Below the pieces are notes generated by a model. That model was not told the origin of the DNA and made no database searches. It saw only the letters and a program-made list of their open reading frames with translations. A stretch of 64,000 nt of DNA from Buxus sempervirens (lineage: Eukaryota; Streptophyta; Magnoliopsida; Buxales; Buxaceae): positions 12,203,402-12,267,401 of the forward strand of contig OX387183.1 in assembly GCA_947561395.2 (NCBI GenBank), written 5' to 3'. The translations under genes were made by a program, and so were the position numbers. Positions 11,619 through 23,282 of the stretch are shown here, one piece after another (the stretch's first letter is position 1; every line of letters starts with the position of its first letter).

Positions 11619-12330
11619 GTCTTCTTAGTCGACACAACGATGTCATAATATGAAACTACCTGATGTTTGTTGTGTTCATTTAAAAGACACTTAAAATTGA
11701 AAACATCATTGGGGTTCTAAATCATTGTTCCTTGTATTTGAGTCACTTCTACCTGTCGAAGCTTGTGCCATCTAGATTTTTGTTGTTAGGAGGCCAACTA
11801 TCCTTGTAATCTTGTTTAGAGGTCAATTAAGGTAGTTTTGGTCGTCTTGCTTGGACTGCAAACTCAACATCTGTTGTCAGGTATCCATTGCACTTCTGCA
11901 AGGAAGGTCCACCATTGCTGGTGTTCTCATAAATCGGGAAGAAGGATTGGTGTTCTCTTGGGAGCACGGTCTAATATTTTTCATTGAAATAACATTTTTC
12001 TTTCTTACTGATTTGGATGATTAGACTGATCCATAATGGCATATTATTTATTTATTTTTTCATAATATTTTTAGGTAAAACCATTGATTAGTTGGTCTCA
12101 TCAATTGCTCAACAATGCTATTAGTTTTATGTGATACTCTATTAAAATAATTAAGAAAAAAGTGAAGAGTTTTTAAGTAACTAAAAATTACTGATATTTT
12201 TAAAATCTATTTAAAAAGCCGAATAATTATTTAGGCTATACCAAACCCGGTCCTAAACTCCAAAGGATCATTAGTGGGGCGAGTTCAGGGTGCCTCCAAT
12301 ATGTTATATTTACAAAAGTTTAATATAAGT
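11619..12330. other. Region downstream of the CPN60 pseudogene
   Basis: No coding feature is supported. The first part probably includes the former CPN60 3' untranslated region. It becomes AT-rich toward 12230 before the tandem array begins. Confidence 0.4.
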
Positions 12331-13353
12331 CCTCTCAAGCCCAGCTACAAGTCCTCACAAGCCCAATTACAAGTCCAGTTACAAGTCCTCTCAACCCCTG
12401 TTACAAGTCCTCTCAAGCCCTGTTACAAGTCCTCACAAGCCCAGTTATAAGTCCTCTCAACCCCAGTTACAAGTCCTCTCAAGCCCAGTTACAAGTCCTG
12501 TCAAGCCCTGTTACAAGTCCTCTCAACTCCAGTTACAAGTCCTCTCAAGCCCGGTTACAAGTCCTCACAACCTCAGTTACAAGTCCTGTCAAGCCCTGTT
12601 ACAAGTCCTCTCAACCCCAGTTACAAGTCCTCACAAGCCCAGTTACAAGTCCTCACAACCCCTGTTACAAGTCCTCGCAACCCCAGTTACAAGTCCTGTC
12701 AAGCCCTTTTACAAGTCCTCTCAACCCCAGTTACAAGTCCTCACAAGCCCAGTTACAAGTCCTCACAACCCCAGTTACAAGTTCTGTCAAGCCCTTTTAC
12801 AAGTCCTCTCAACCCCAGTTACAAGTTCTCACAAACCCTGTTACAAGTCCTCCGAAGCCCACAACCCCAGTTACAGGTCCTCACAACCCCAGTTATAAGT
12901 CCTGTCAAGCCCTGTTACAAGTCCTCTCAACCCTTGTTACAAGTCCTCTCAAGCCCGGTTACAAGTCCTCACAACCCCAGTTACAAGTCCTGTCAAGCCC
13001 TGTTACAACTCCTCTCAACCCCAGTTACAAGTCCTCACAAGCCCAGTTACAAGTCCTCTCAGCCCTGTTACAAGTCCTCTCAACCCCAGTTACAAGTCCT
13101 CGCAACCCCTGTTACAAGTCCTCACAAGCCCGGTTACAAGTCCTCACAACCCCTGTTATAAGTCCTCACAACCCCAGTTACAAGTCCTTACAACCCCAGT
13201 TACAAGTCCTCTCAACCCCAGTTACAAGTCCTCACAAACCCTGTTACAAGTCCTCCGAAGCCCACAACCCCTGTTACAAGTCCTCACAACCCCTGTTACA
13301 AGTCCTCACAACCCCAATTACAAGTCCTCTCAACCCCAGTTACAAGTCCTCGC
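12331..13353 (+). repeat. Left arm of a foldback: 22-bp tandem repeat array
   Basis: About 46 tandem copies of a 22-bp unit with core TTACAAGTCCTC followed by ACAACCCC or TCAAGCCC. Unit variants alternate, and a few copies carry small length changes. The open frames that repeat SYKSSQP and LQVL are forced by the repeat. The inverse array lies at 13710-14299. Confidence 0.95.
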
Positions 13354-13709
13354 ATGTGTAAGGATTTTGGAAAAATTAAGTACGACGTTTTTTGAGCGAA
13401 TTCCGCTCGCTCGAGCGTCAAGGGTTTAATAATACTACCACAGAAAAGCCCAGGGTGGCGGTTTGGGTACGATTTACCCTCGCTCGAGCGTCAATGCTCA
13501 AGACTACAATCTGAGAAAACCCGAGAGTGGTGGTTTGGGGGAGATTTGCGCGCGCTCGAGCGTGAAGGTTAGGTAATCAATACTCAGAAAAGCCGAGAGT
13601 GGCGGTTTTGGGCCGATTTGCGGTCGCTCGAGCATCAAGGCTTAAGACTACAATCTCAGAAAACCCGAGAGTGGCGGTTTGGGGCCGATTTGCGCTCGCT
13701 CGAGCGTCA
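13354..13709. repeat. Foldback spacer: about 72-bp repeats with a CTCGAG palindrome
   Basis: Five units spaced 72-73 bp apart each carry the perfect 10-bp palindrome CGCTCGAGCG (13408, 13481, 13553, 13697) or a one-base variant (13625). Each palindrome after the first follows GAGTGGCGGTTTGGG-type sequence. This GC-rich spacer separates the two oppositely oriented 22-bp arrays and is unlike the DNA on either side. Confidence 0.9.
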
Positions 13710-14299
13710 AGGGGTTGAGAGGACTTGTAACTGGGGTTGAGAGGACTTGTAACTGGGGTTGAGAGAACTTGTAACTGGGCTTTTGAGGACTTGTAACTAG
13801 GGTTGTGAGGACTTGTAACTGGGGTTATGAGGACTTGTAACTGGGGTTATGAGGACTTGTAACTGGGGTTGAGAGGCCTTGTAACTGGGCTTTTGAGGAC
13901 TTGTAACTGGGGTTGAGAGGACTTGTAACTGGGGTTGAGAGGACTTGTAACTGGGCTTTTGAGGACTTGTAACTGGGGTTGTGAGGACTTGTAACTGGGG
14001 TTGAGAGGACTTGTAACTGGGGTTGTGAGGACTTGTAACTGGGGTTGAGAGGACTTGTAATTGGGGTTGTGAGGACTTGTAACTGGGGTTGTGAGGACTT
14101 GTAACAGGGGTTGTGAGGACTTGTAACTAGGCTTTTGAGGACTTGTAACTGGGGTTGTGAGGACTTGTAACAGGGGTTGTGAGGACTTGTAACTGGGCTT
14201 TTGAGGACTTGTAACTGGGGTTGTGAGGACTTGTAACTGGGGTTGAGAGGACTTAACTGGGGTTGAGAGGACTTGTAACTGGGGTTGTGAGGACTTGTA
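13710..14299 (-). repeat. Right arm of a foldback: inverted 22-bp tandem repeat array
   Basis: About 27 copies of the reverse complement of the left-arm unit (core GAGGACTTGTAA then CTGGGGTT or CTGGGCTT). With 12331-13353 it makes an inverted repeat of roughly 0.6 kb paired with 1.0 kb around a 0.36-kb spacer. The 197-codon and 153-codon open frames here are repeat artefacts. Confidence 0.95.
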
Positions 14300-14913
14300 A
14301 CAATGCAATAGAGGACTATATAAGCTCTTTTTTTTAATTTTTTAAATATGTATATCCGGTTATTATTAGTCCAATTAACTTTAACCTTTGCGACAATTAA
14401 AAGATCAGTTAATCTCAATACTGTAACAGGGCTCTTTTTGTATGACTCAGTTTGATATTCCAGAATTTGATAGCCTAAAATTTTGTTAGCAAGAAAGTTA
14501 ATAAAATCCTAAATTCAATTTCCAATTAGGGGATAAATCAAATTGAGCCCTTTTTTTCACTTTTTCCCCATCTCTGTACCTGGACAATAGAAGGTGTGAT
14601 GCCAAAAATCTTTCTTCTAGCTTTGTAATAACACACTCTCTAATAATATAGATACCCAAAAAAATACACTCTCTAATAGTATGTTCTGGGAAGCTATGAG
14701 ATCTTAGCATCACTTCCTACCCAACATAGAAATATTAATAAATTCTTTATCCCTTGCACACAAATATTCATTTATTTTTGGAACGGATTGGGATACATGC
14801 TGAAGTTTAAAAAAATAAAAAATTAACGCAATAAAGTTATTCTTATTCATTGTCATGCATAAAAGGATGGCACAAAAACTGTTGACGCCTTGCCATGTTC
14901 TAACAAGTACTTT
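14300..14913. other. No gene seen
   Basis: AT-rich DNA between the foldback and the tryptophan-synthase fragment. Nothing recognisable on either strand. Confidence 0.4.
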
Positions 14914-15170
14914 TCAAAGTGAAGCCATTGGCTTTAACCCTTCTTCTAGAGATTTTGCTTCCCCCAGTATTTTCACTGCCGCACTACCAACAATCACACT
15001 AGCAGCTCCCCATCCCGCTATCTGGAATGAGCAAAAAAAGAAGGAATTGGTGACAGATCTCTCAAATGAATCAATATGACTTCAATATAGTAAACATTGA
15101 GTTATATGTTACAACAAACCTATTTCACATGCTCTGGTTTTGATATGCCGAAACCAACACCTAGAATGAC
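14914..15170 (-). pseudogene. TSA1: Tryptophan synthase alpha-subunit fragment (last two exons)
   Basis: On the minus strand, 15170-15120 encodes VGFGISKPEHVK and ends in TAG at 15122-15120, where the family has Gln. After a GT-AG intron, 15021-14914 encodes [20 protein letters not shown] then [10 protein letters not shown] and stops. These match the conserved C-terminal part of the alpha subunit (barrel strand with GFGISKPEH, then GVIVGSAMV), which cleaves indole-glycerol phosphate in tryptophan synthesis. The usual Asp in GADGVIVG is replaced by Ser. No upstream exons were recognised, and the nearest minus-strand neighbours belong to other genes, so it is a displaced fragment. Confidence 0.75.
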
Positions 15171-18100
15171 CTGAAAATACTGGACCGAAGCACCAATAAC
15201 TCACTTGAAGAGTTCTTGTAGTAGAATGCAATGATTAGACTTTACCACATAAGCAAACATATAAGAAAACTAAGCAACATGCTGTGCTTCTACCATTGTG
15301 TTTTTCTGCTTTGAAGAGAAATAATGAGGTAAGAAACTTAAAATAGAAATTGTCAAGTTGTCTCAGTGTAAGATGTATTTTATGAGTCACCATCTGATGA
15401 CTGAAACAAGTTTATTTCTTGTTTTCTGATACTTCAACCAAGTGGATAGCAATTTTTTCTGTAATTCATGAGTTGATAGATTTTCATGGCAATTTGACTA
15501 TGTGATCAAATATGAACCAACTTGTTACCTACTTCTACAGTTTCATTGTCAAATCTATCACAAACTGGCATCATGATTTGACTCAAAAGAAAAAAAATTA
15601 TCAAGTATTTCCTTGTTAAGTTTGTTAATATTCATCAAGTATTTCCTTGTTAAGTTTTTGGTTTACAGCCTTCAAGGTTTGTATTTTGACTAACTCGGCA
15701 AGACATTAATTTTGTTAAATCCTTGGTCTTTATTGGCAATGAATCAAGATGATTAAGGAACTGGAGCACATCAAGCATAAACGGCCATAACCCAGTGTAG
15801 GTCCCACAAAAGTAGGGTCTTGGGATTGGCTAACTGTAAAAAGACCTAACTTTTGGCATTTTTATACAAAGTAAGAGCACTCAGACTCAAACATGTGGTC
15901 TCATGCCGATCACTTGATGGTTTTGCCATCACAACAAGTGAGGCCCCAAGAGAGAAAAATGAACATCTATAGTTGACCAATCGGACAAAGACGGACCCAA
16001 TATGGAGGAAAATATACTTACAAGAACCAAAATGGAAAGCAATCTTTTGAACATAATTTTTTAAGAGAAAAAAAAAAGCTGGAGTCAAAAACTTAATTTC
16101 AAATTGATCAAGGTGATGCAACCATGCTACTTTCATTGAACTGAACCGAGGTTAAGTTCTACTTAGGCATTTGTAAAGGGAAACAAACATAAGGAATAAC
16201 ATCCAGAAACTAGAGAAAATATTTGAAAACGGAAAGAGAAGCATAAGAATAGAGGAGGAAGAAAAAAAAGAAGCAAAAGTGTAGAAGGAGGTTATAAATA
16301 AGCAGAAATTGCCCCAAATCGGTAAGCAAATTATATGGTACATCCTTGGATTTTGGTCATTACATGTACTCTGTTATTTTGGTATTTCATATACATGAAT
16401 GACTTTTATATGGTTTGTGATTATTTTGATTTGATAAACAATGATTTATGTTTTAGGACATCTCATCTTTTGCCATTGTCATGTAATCTCTTCCCAAATC
16501 CTCTATCACCTACTATATAAAGGAAAGATGATATGTTGTTGGAAATCTTGATTAAAGTTAGTCCTCGCTTGATTGCTTTCCCAATCCAATCTAGTATCTC
16601 AATATTATACTACGATCACAGATCTGTATAAACCGTCTTTTTACTTTTTCTGAATTCATTTTCTGAGTAAAACCTTTCGTCAATTTAATTGGATGAATCA
16701 CCAACCTTCTTTGTATTTAGCTACAATTCAATAATCAGCCATGTTTGTCTACCTCTGTTGGTAGTGAATGTTAGTTCACAGGAAAAACATATTAGATCAC
16801 CTATGAAGTCTATTTGGGTTATACAAGTGAATTGTATAAAACACAATCTGCCAGAAATAATCCTCTCTCTATTCTCTTGCAATGGTATGTACAACACTTA
16901 TTGAGAAGACCATAACTGATCTCTTTAGCAAGTCAGTTACTTTTACCATTGTCCACAAACTCAAGCCTAACCTTCTAATACAAACCAAGGAAGATCCAAA
17001 TCAACCTGCCATTTTCATCTCTCAGGAACTCAGCATAATGAAGTCATGAATTATATATTTCACTTTGTTTTAAGTTTGACAAAAACATTGGGTGCAAGAC
17101 AGCGAGGACTTGGTAGTTACATCTTACTTGGGATTGAGGACATGATTTATTTGGGTAAATTATAATGCAAAGATGGGATCTTGAGGTAACATCAGACTAT
17201 GACCGTGGGTTGGATTCTTACCCACCTATTTGAAAACCGTTATCTTAGGTGGTTGTGAATGAATATCAAGCTTGATGGGGTCAATGAGCTCAAATATAAG
17301 GCACATGTGTCCAACATTGAATCAAGATCTCCCCGTCACAAATCACGACTAAGGAATCCCATCTAATGTCCTTCACTTTGTCTCCAATCCTTGATGAAGA
17401 AGGAAAGGCTCAATCCTCACACTGTTTTAAGATAAAGATCTCAACAGCAATCATGAGCATTAAGTAATATGAACACCCCAATGAAAGGGAAGGGAGAGGG
17501 AGAAAGTACTTAGTTTCTCCAGAAATGACATTACATAGAAAACTTATCATAATCACTCTTTTCACTTTCTACATGTAGCAGACAGACAAACTAACATCAT
17601 ATGGTTCACAAAGGACATAACTATGGGAAATTTCAACTTGAGATGAATCCATCCTCTTCCTTTAAATTAGAGGGAAATTGCTTTACTTTAGTATGTGAAA
17701 ATGATATGATCAATGACAGCACATGGGAATGTTAAATTTTGAAGCCAAGCATCCTAGCAATCTGGAACTTTTCTCACCTTCATAACAACCGAATCTTAAC
17801 AACAGAGCTAGAAGAGCAACTCAAGTCCAACATAATATTTATCTTTTTCCCCATCAATTCCAAGTGTAAAAGTGCGTTAATAGAGGCAAGGGGTTCACTA
17901 CACCCTATAAAGCATAAGACCAACTTGTGATGTTTCCCCTTACACTTGGACACAGAAATTTTTTGGTTCAAGGTGGGGTTCCACATCTAAGAAACATTAA
18001 GCCAGAATTTTCACAATGTATAAATCCCTTAGTCAACTTTACACCTCTAAATTATCAACATAAAATACATCAATTGCTGCAGATAACAATAAGTTTCTAC

Positions 18101-18460
18101 TTATAAAAATATGTCACACTAGATATTGGTATAAGCTGGGATGGATAGTCGATCCCCCCACCTTCCCCATAGCATATGATTCCCATAAGACAAGGTTTCC
18201 TCCAGCATGGGTCATCCCCATGGAGAGGTGATCCATTGATATCCGAAGTGCACAAAAAGGAAATGGTTTCATATAAGCTACCAAAGAAAAATGAAATTTC
18301 AAAGCAATAAGTTACCAAAAAATGGAAAATAAAAAAGAACTAAGGTATAAAAAATTTGGTTTAAGTGCATATTAACTAGGCAGAACAGAACTTATAAGCA
18401 AGAGACAGAGATAAATGCAAAAAAGGAAGGATTGGAAACTGTATACTATATGACAAGTAC
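15171..18460. other. Unassigned DNA between gene fragments
   Basis: AT-rich, no transposon termini identified. Small open frames exist on both strands (for example minus 17780-17986 and minus 18114-18318) but none resembles a known family. A direct repeat of about 30 bp containing TCAAGTATTTCCTTGTTAAG occurs at about 15602 and 15634. It may be intronic sequence of the captured genes. Confidence 0.35.
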
Positions 18461-18861
18461 CTAATGCTAGGCACCATAGACCAGCAAGGGAATCAAGATA
18501 TTTCTTCCCATTGACGTCATATACATAACAACCCTGCACAAATTGATCAATATATGATGGCATCACAAATCAGCTTCCTAGAAGAGGAATGCTGAAAAAA
18601 AGACCAAAAATTAATTTAGCTCTAGAATGGCCCTTCCCCCTAGTGCTAAATAAATGAGAAAGGAAAAATGAACAGAATAAAACATGGATGTGCATTCAAC
18701 CTGAACCCAGAATTTTCTTCTCGAGTTTCACTACTGTTTGTAAATTTCTAAAATATTTCCAAGAAAAAATTATCACCTGAGACCTTTCAATAACTAGAGG
18801 ATTTAAGTCAGTAGTATGCCACCCAGCAGTGAATGGTGCCAGCATATCATGTCCCTTGAAC
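18461..18861 (-). pseudogene. POP2: GABA transaminase (class III aminotransferase) fragment, two exons
   Basis: Minus-strand exon 18861-18777 encodes [19 protein letters not shown] then NPLVIERSQ. Exon 18533-18461 encodes [20 protein letters not shown] then CLALG. The junction is in frame with GT-AG borders. This is the N-terminal core of plant 4-aminobutyrate transaminase, a mitochondrial PLP enzyme of about 500 residues that converts GABA to succinic semialdehyde. Following exons, including the PLP-lysine region, were not found on the minus strand within 3 kb. The piece is therefore a fragment, although the two exons carry no stop. Confidence 0.78.
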
Positions 18862-19518
18862 CTGACAAATATAACTCATTAACCAAGGAACATAGAACAC
18901 AAAAAATTAGATCATTGCGTAGAATCATGGTACAATCATACATGATGATTAGAAAGAAGGGGGTAGAGAGAAGCGGGAGGTATTGACCAAATACAAAGTT
19001 AGATTTGAATGGGTAGTTGGGTACCCATCATCTGTTTGTGCAATTGATTGAAACAAAATATTAACTCTCTAAAGAACTTGAGAATCTATGGAAACGTTTA
19101 ATCCTTCGTTAGTGAGAGGCAAGACCCAAAGCATAAATCATAACTTCCACGAATCTTTATGCGGAAAAATTAGGGGAGAGACCAACCTTTTTTAGATAGT
19201 AAAATGTAAAATAAATACCATTTATACAAGAAGGAACTTTTTTCTTCTGTTCGTAAAAATACTGGTCCAAACTCCAAAGCTTTGATTCTCGATGAAGAAT
19301 CCCGATACCCAGATGCTTCAGGAAACCAATAAGTGCCACCAGAAAACGTAGGAAAAGGTAGTGTAAAAGAAAAATATTCAACAGTAAAAAGGAAAGAAAT
19401 CCAGATAAAAGAAGATTTCAGTCACGAAATAAGAAGTAAAATCAAGGAAATCTACTTGATGTGATGAATGTTTTGATTCTGGGATTCAGAAAACAAGAAT
19501 GAAATTAGTAATCTGAAG
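18862..19518 (-). other. Unassigned DNA between the POP2 and KRP fragments, with one coding-like stretch
   Basis: Minus-strand 19385-19220 holds an uninterrupted frame that includes FPEASGYRDSSSRIKALEFG. I do not recognise it. Its composition looks more protein-like than the neighbouring DNA and it lies upstream of the POP2-like exons on the same strand. It could be another captured exon or chance. Confidence 0.3.
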
Positions 19519-19985
19519 TCGCCGTTGACGCCTGAAGTCTCTGTAGGGCCAGGGTTCTGGCTCTGGTTTGAACCCCCGGAGACGCCTGCGAGACCTCCAT
19601 CACAGCTACCTCACCAGCAATCTTCGCTTTCCTCATGTACTTCCCCATTTCTTCTTCTCTTACTACTCCCTCACGAAGACTCAAACAACAAAAAGAGAGG
19701 GAGAGCCAGAAAGAAAGACTTAGAGAGAGAGAGAGAAAGAAGGAGACCGCGCTTCACAATCGTTTCGAGAGTTTCAAATTTCGCAAACGGCTCCGATCGG
19801 CGAAGGCTGGGTCAAAAAACCGGAGCCAGCCAATTTCACCGGAGCCAGCCAATTTCCTCTGTGAGCGAGAGGCTGAAGAGGAGTGGGACGCGTGTCGTCC
19901 GCAGGCGCTCCCAAGAGGAATCCTCGTAGGAAATCCTCGTAGAGGAAATTGGTTCGGTTTGTAATCGTCTTTTCAATTCTCACCG
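19519..19985 (-). pseudogene. KRP: Inverted copy of the KRP promoter and first 44 or so codons
   Basis: The reverse complement reproduces 6120-6541 almost base for base: the ACGCGTCCC palindrome, GCCTTCGCCGATCGG, the CT-rich tract and the start [20 protein letters not shown]. Homology stops abruptly at the codons for QASTAT (6541 / 19519), after which the minus strand reads into unrelated DNA with a stop within about five codons. The copies differ at few positions plus a small insertion near 19810-19850, so the duplication looks recent. The forward-strand open frames at 19525-19964 are shadows of this copy. Confidence 0.88.
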
Positions 19986-20660
19986 ACATGTGACATGTGA
20001 GCCTTCCATTAACTTTCCTCCCTTTTTTTTTTCGCTTAAAATTCTTACTTTACTTCCCACGTGGTCCGCTGGGCTCGACAATCTTGTAATTTTCACTTTT
20101 CCTTGCATTAGCTGTGATTTGTATTATTAGTGGAAGACTCAAAAGTCAGTCTTGGTGAAATATTTAAAAAAAAAAAATGAAGATTACTAAAAAAAGTAAT
20201 TATAGAATAGTGTTTAAAATAATTTAGGGGATAAATGTAAAATGTTTCCCAAAAATATTTGTTTGGTTAAGTTTTGAAATCAAGGGTATGAATTCAACAA
20301 TTATAATAATAGAGGAATTTAAATATAAACTATAAATCCGAGAGATATAATCGGAAATATATTATATTTCAAATCAAGGGCATAGATGAAAAAGCCAAAA
20401 AGAAAATGATGAAAAAGGTTATTACTACTTTATCCATGGAAGTATAGTTATTATGTCGATCAAGCTCCTTCAACATTGGACTGTGAGGACACACAATCCA
20501 TTAATCATAGTACTAAGAACGTAAAATATATCTCTTTTGATGGTTCCGTATCTATCTCTTTTGATGGTTCCGTATCCTTGGGAAAAAATGATAAAAAAAA
20601 AAAAAAAACATTATCAAATTTGAAGAGGGGTTTCACAAAGAATTCAAATTCTCCAAAATT
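19986..20660. other. AT-rich intergenic DNA
   Basis: No gene recognised. A short direct repeat (CTCTTTTGATGGTTCCGTAT) occurs twice at about 20531-20573. The motif ACATGTGAGCCTTCCATTAA near 19992 recurs in similar form at about 27895. Confidence 0.4.
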
Positions 20661-21345
20661 AGCACCATCTACCATCATCGCTAGTAGTACCATCGCCATC
20701 ACTATTGCTACCACTACCACCGTTATCACCATTACTATCACCACCACCACCACTATTATCACTATGACCACTACCATTACAACTATTGCCAGTCTGCCAC
20801 TACTATCATCGTGCCACACTACTACTACCCGTTAACCATTACCTACCACTTCTACTTCCACCATCACATCACCTTTACAACCACCACTATATTAATACAC
20901 CATAACTACCACAATCCCCACCAATATTGCCACCACCACTATCACTGTAATCATTACTAGCACCACCGCACCATTACCACCATTGTTGTCTTCACCAATA
21001 CCACCACCATCACACAATCAGCTGATATACCACCACTACCATGATAACCATTATAGTCGCTGTTGTTGCCAGCACCGTCTCCACAACCACCATTCCCATC
21101 ACTGTGCCCACCATGATCACCATTGTTGTTGCCATCCCCACCACCACCATCATTGCTGTGACCCCTCACCATCATTACCACCACCACCAATACAACCTAT
21201 ACTACCACCACCATCCCTCACTATCAACACCACCAATTTCACCGCCTCTATTCATACCACCATCACCTCCACTACCACCATTGCTACCAGCACTACCATT
21301 ACAAAACGATCACCTGCCACTGCTGTTACAAAATCGCATTTTATT
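20661..21345. repeat. Degenerate trinucleotide low-complexity tract (ACC/ATC/ACT-rich)
   Basis: About 680 bp of imperfect ACC, ATC, ACT and GCC triplets on the plus strand. Open frames rich in Thr/Ile/Pro (plus) or Val/Met/Gly (minus) arise because stop codons are rare in this composition. No domain is visible. Confidence 0.9.
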
Positions 21346-21740
21346 TTATTTGGTATTAGTTTTATGATTTTTTTTTAACAAACAAATATTGGAATTATAA
21401 TAAGATCAAAGTTTTAGAATATTAATTCTCAATTACAATCAAACAAAAGAATTTCGATTCAAAAAATCACAATTATAACTTTGTAGATTTGTAATTCTTT
21501 TATTTTATTTTTTTTAATGGGAGTAGATTTGTAATTCTATGTAATTTTAAATCTATGAAGAGATAATTAATATAAAAATGTGAGAGAACAGAAGTTTAAA
21601 GCATTTGTAATGTAGCGGACAATTATTGCCCAGAGAACTCAAACGTAAACCTCATTGACTCCAAGGCACATCGGCACAATCCAAAACCTCCAACTCGTCC
21701 ATTCAACAACAGACTCTAAGAGCCAAAAAAAAGTTATAAA

Positions 21741-23282
21741 TTAATTTTTAGTGGTCCTTTATTAAAATATTTAAAATTCAGTCCCCTAAGTTTGCACTTG
21801 TATGTTTCAGATTACCTTTATCAAACTATTTAAGATACAATGATCTTTTACTATTCCAGCATCTTTTCTTCCGATAATGCCCTTTCTTCTTTAAATAAAT
21901 TTAAAATTAAATAAACAAGCCTCCTTTCATCCGATAATGCCATTTTATTCTTTAAATAAATTTAAAATTAAATAAACAAGCGTCCTTTCATCCGATAATG
22001 CCATTTTCTTCTTTAAATAAATTTAAAATTAAATAAACAGGTTTCCAAGATTGCCCTTCTTACATTTGAAAATGTGTATATTTCCAAAAGTGCCCTTTAT
22101 CCCAACTTTCTTATTTTTTGTCTTTGTTGCTTTTCAAAAAATAATAAAGAAAAAAAAGAAGGAAAGATAAGGTCTTAACAGAATGACTTGTACAATATTG
22201 TATCTTGACTTATACAGTTGTAAGAGAATTAGTACCACTTAATCAATATATATATATATATAGGAGGCTTGTATATCTTTAACAAATGACTTGTACAATT
22301 TTATGTACCGACTTGTACGGTTCAATCAAATGACTTGCACTTTCTACCAATTGACTTGTACAATAATATATACTAACTTGTATGACTAAATAGGCTTATA
22401 CCTCCATATCAAATGACTTATACAATACAATGTACTAACTTATACCTTTATAGGAGTATCTGGACCACTCAGTTACATGACTTGTACTTTCTATCAATTG
22501 ACTTATACAACAATATACTTTAATTTGTACGATTACATAGACTTGTTAAATGACTCGTACAATGCTAAGAATTGACTTGTACATTTATAGGAGAACCTGT
22601 ACAACTAAATTAAATGACTTGTACATTCTACCAATTGACTTGTACAACAGTATATACTAATTTGTATGACTAAATACAAGTACCTTTATATCAAATGACT
22701 TGTACAGTACAATGTACTGACTTGTACCTTTATAAGGATACTTGTACTACTCAATCAAATGACTTGTACCTTCTATCAATTAACTTGTATAACAATATAC
22801 ACTAACTTATATGATTATATAGACTTATATCACTTCTATTAAATGACTTGTACAATGTTAAGTATTGGCTTGTACATTTATAGGAGGACCTGTATAACTT
22901 AAGCAAATGACTTGTACATTTTACTAATTTACTTGTACAACAATATATATTAACTTGTATGACTAAGTAGACTTTTACCTCTCTATCAAATGACTTGTAC
23001 AATACAATTTTCTGACTTGTACCTTTATAGGGGTACCTGTAGCATTCAATCAAATGACTTGTACATTCTACTAATTGACTTGTACAACAATATACACTAA
23101 TTTGTACGATTATATAGACTTATACCCCATCTATTAAATGACTTATACAATGTTAAGTACTGACTTGTACATTTATAGGAGAACCTATACAACTCAAGCA
23201 AATGACTTGTACATTTTACCGTTTAACTTGTACAGCAATATATACTAACTTGTATGACTAAATAGACTTTTACCTCTCTATC
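21741..23282 (+). repeat. Left arm of a second foldback with higher-order 'GACTTGTAC' repeats
   Basis: The arm opens TTAATTTTTAGTGGTCC. It contains about three 62-64-bp tandem units (21890-22040; CATCCGATAATGCCATTTT), then about 1.1 kb built from TGACTTGTAC-type subunits. The subunits form a higher-order period of about 294 bp: equivalent points at 22548, 22841 and 23136. The arm ends where the sequence turns into its own reverse complement at about 23282. Confidence 0.9.

Noticed and set aside
12331..14299. CRISPR-like array of short repeats
   Set aside because: The 22-bp units abut with no unique spacers, the arrays are inverted to each other, and the context is a plant genome.
12934..14418. 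Open frames of 75-197 codons repeating YKSSQPQLQVL
   Set aside because: Period-22 DNA without stops gives periodic frames in several registers; there is no start context, domain or codon-use signal.
19525..19989. Plus-strand frames of 134 and 109 codons and a minus frame of 71 codons
   Set aside because: Shadows of the inverted KRP promoter/exon copy; the supported reading is the minus-strand KRP start.
20505..21367. Thr/Ile/Pro-rich and Val/Met-rich frames
   Set aside because: Products of a degenerate ACC/ATC triplet tract read on either strand.
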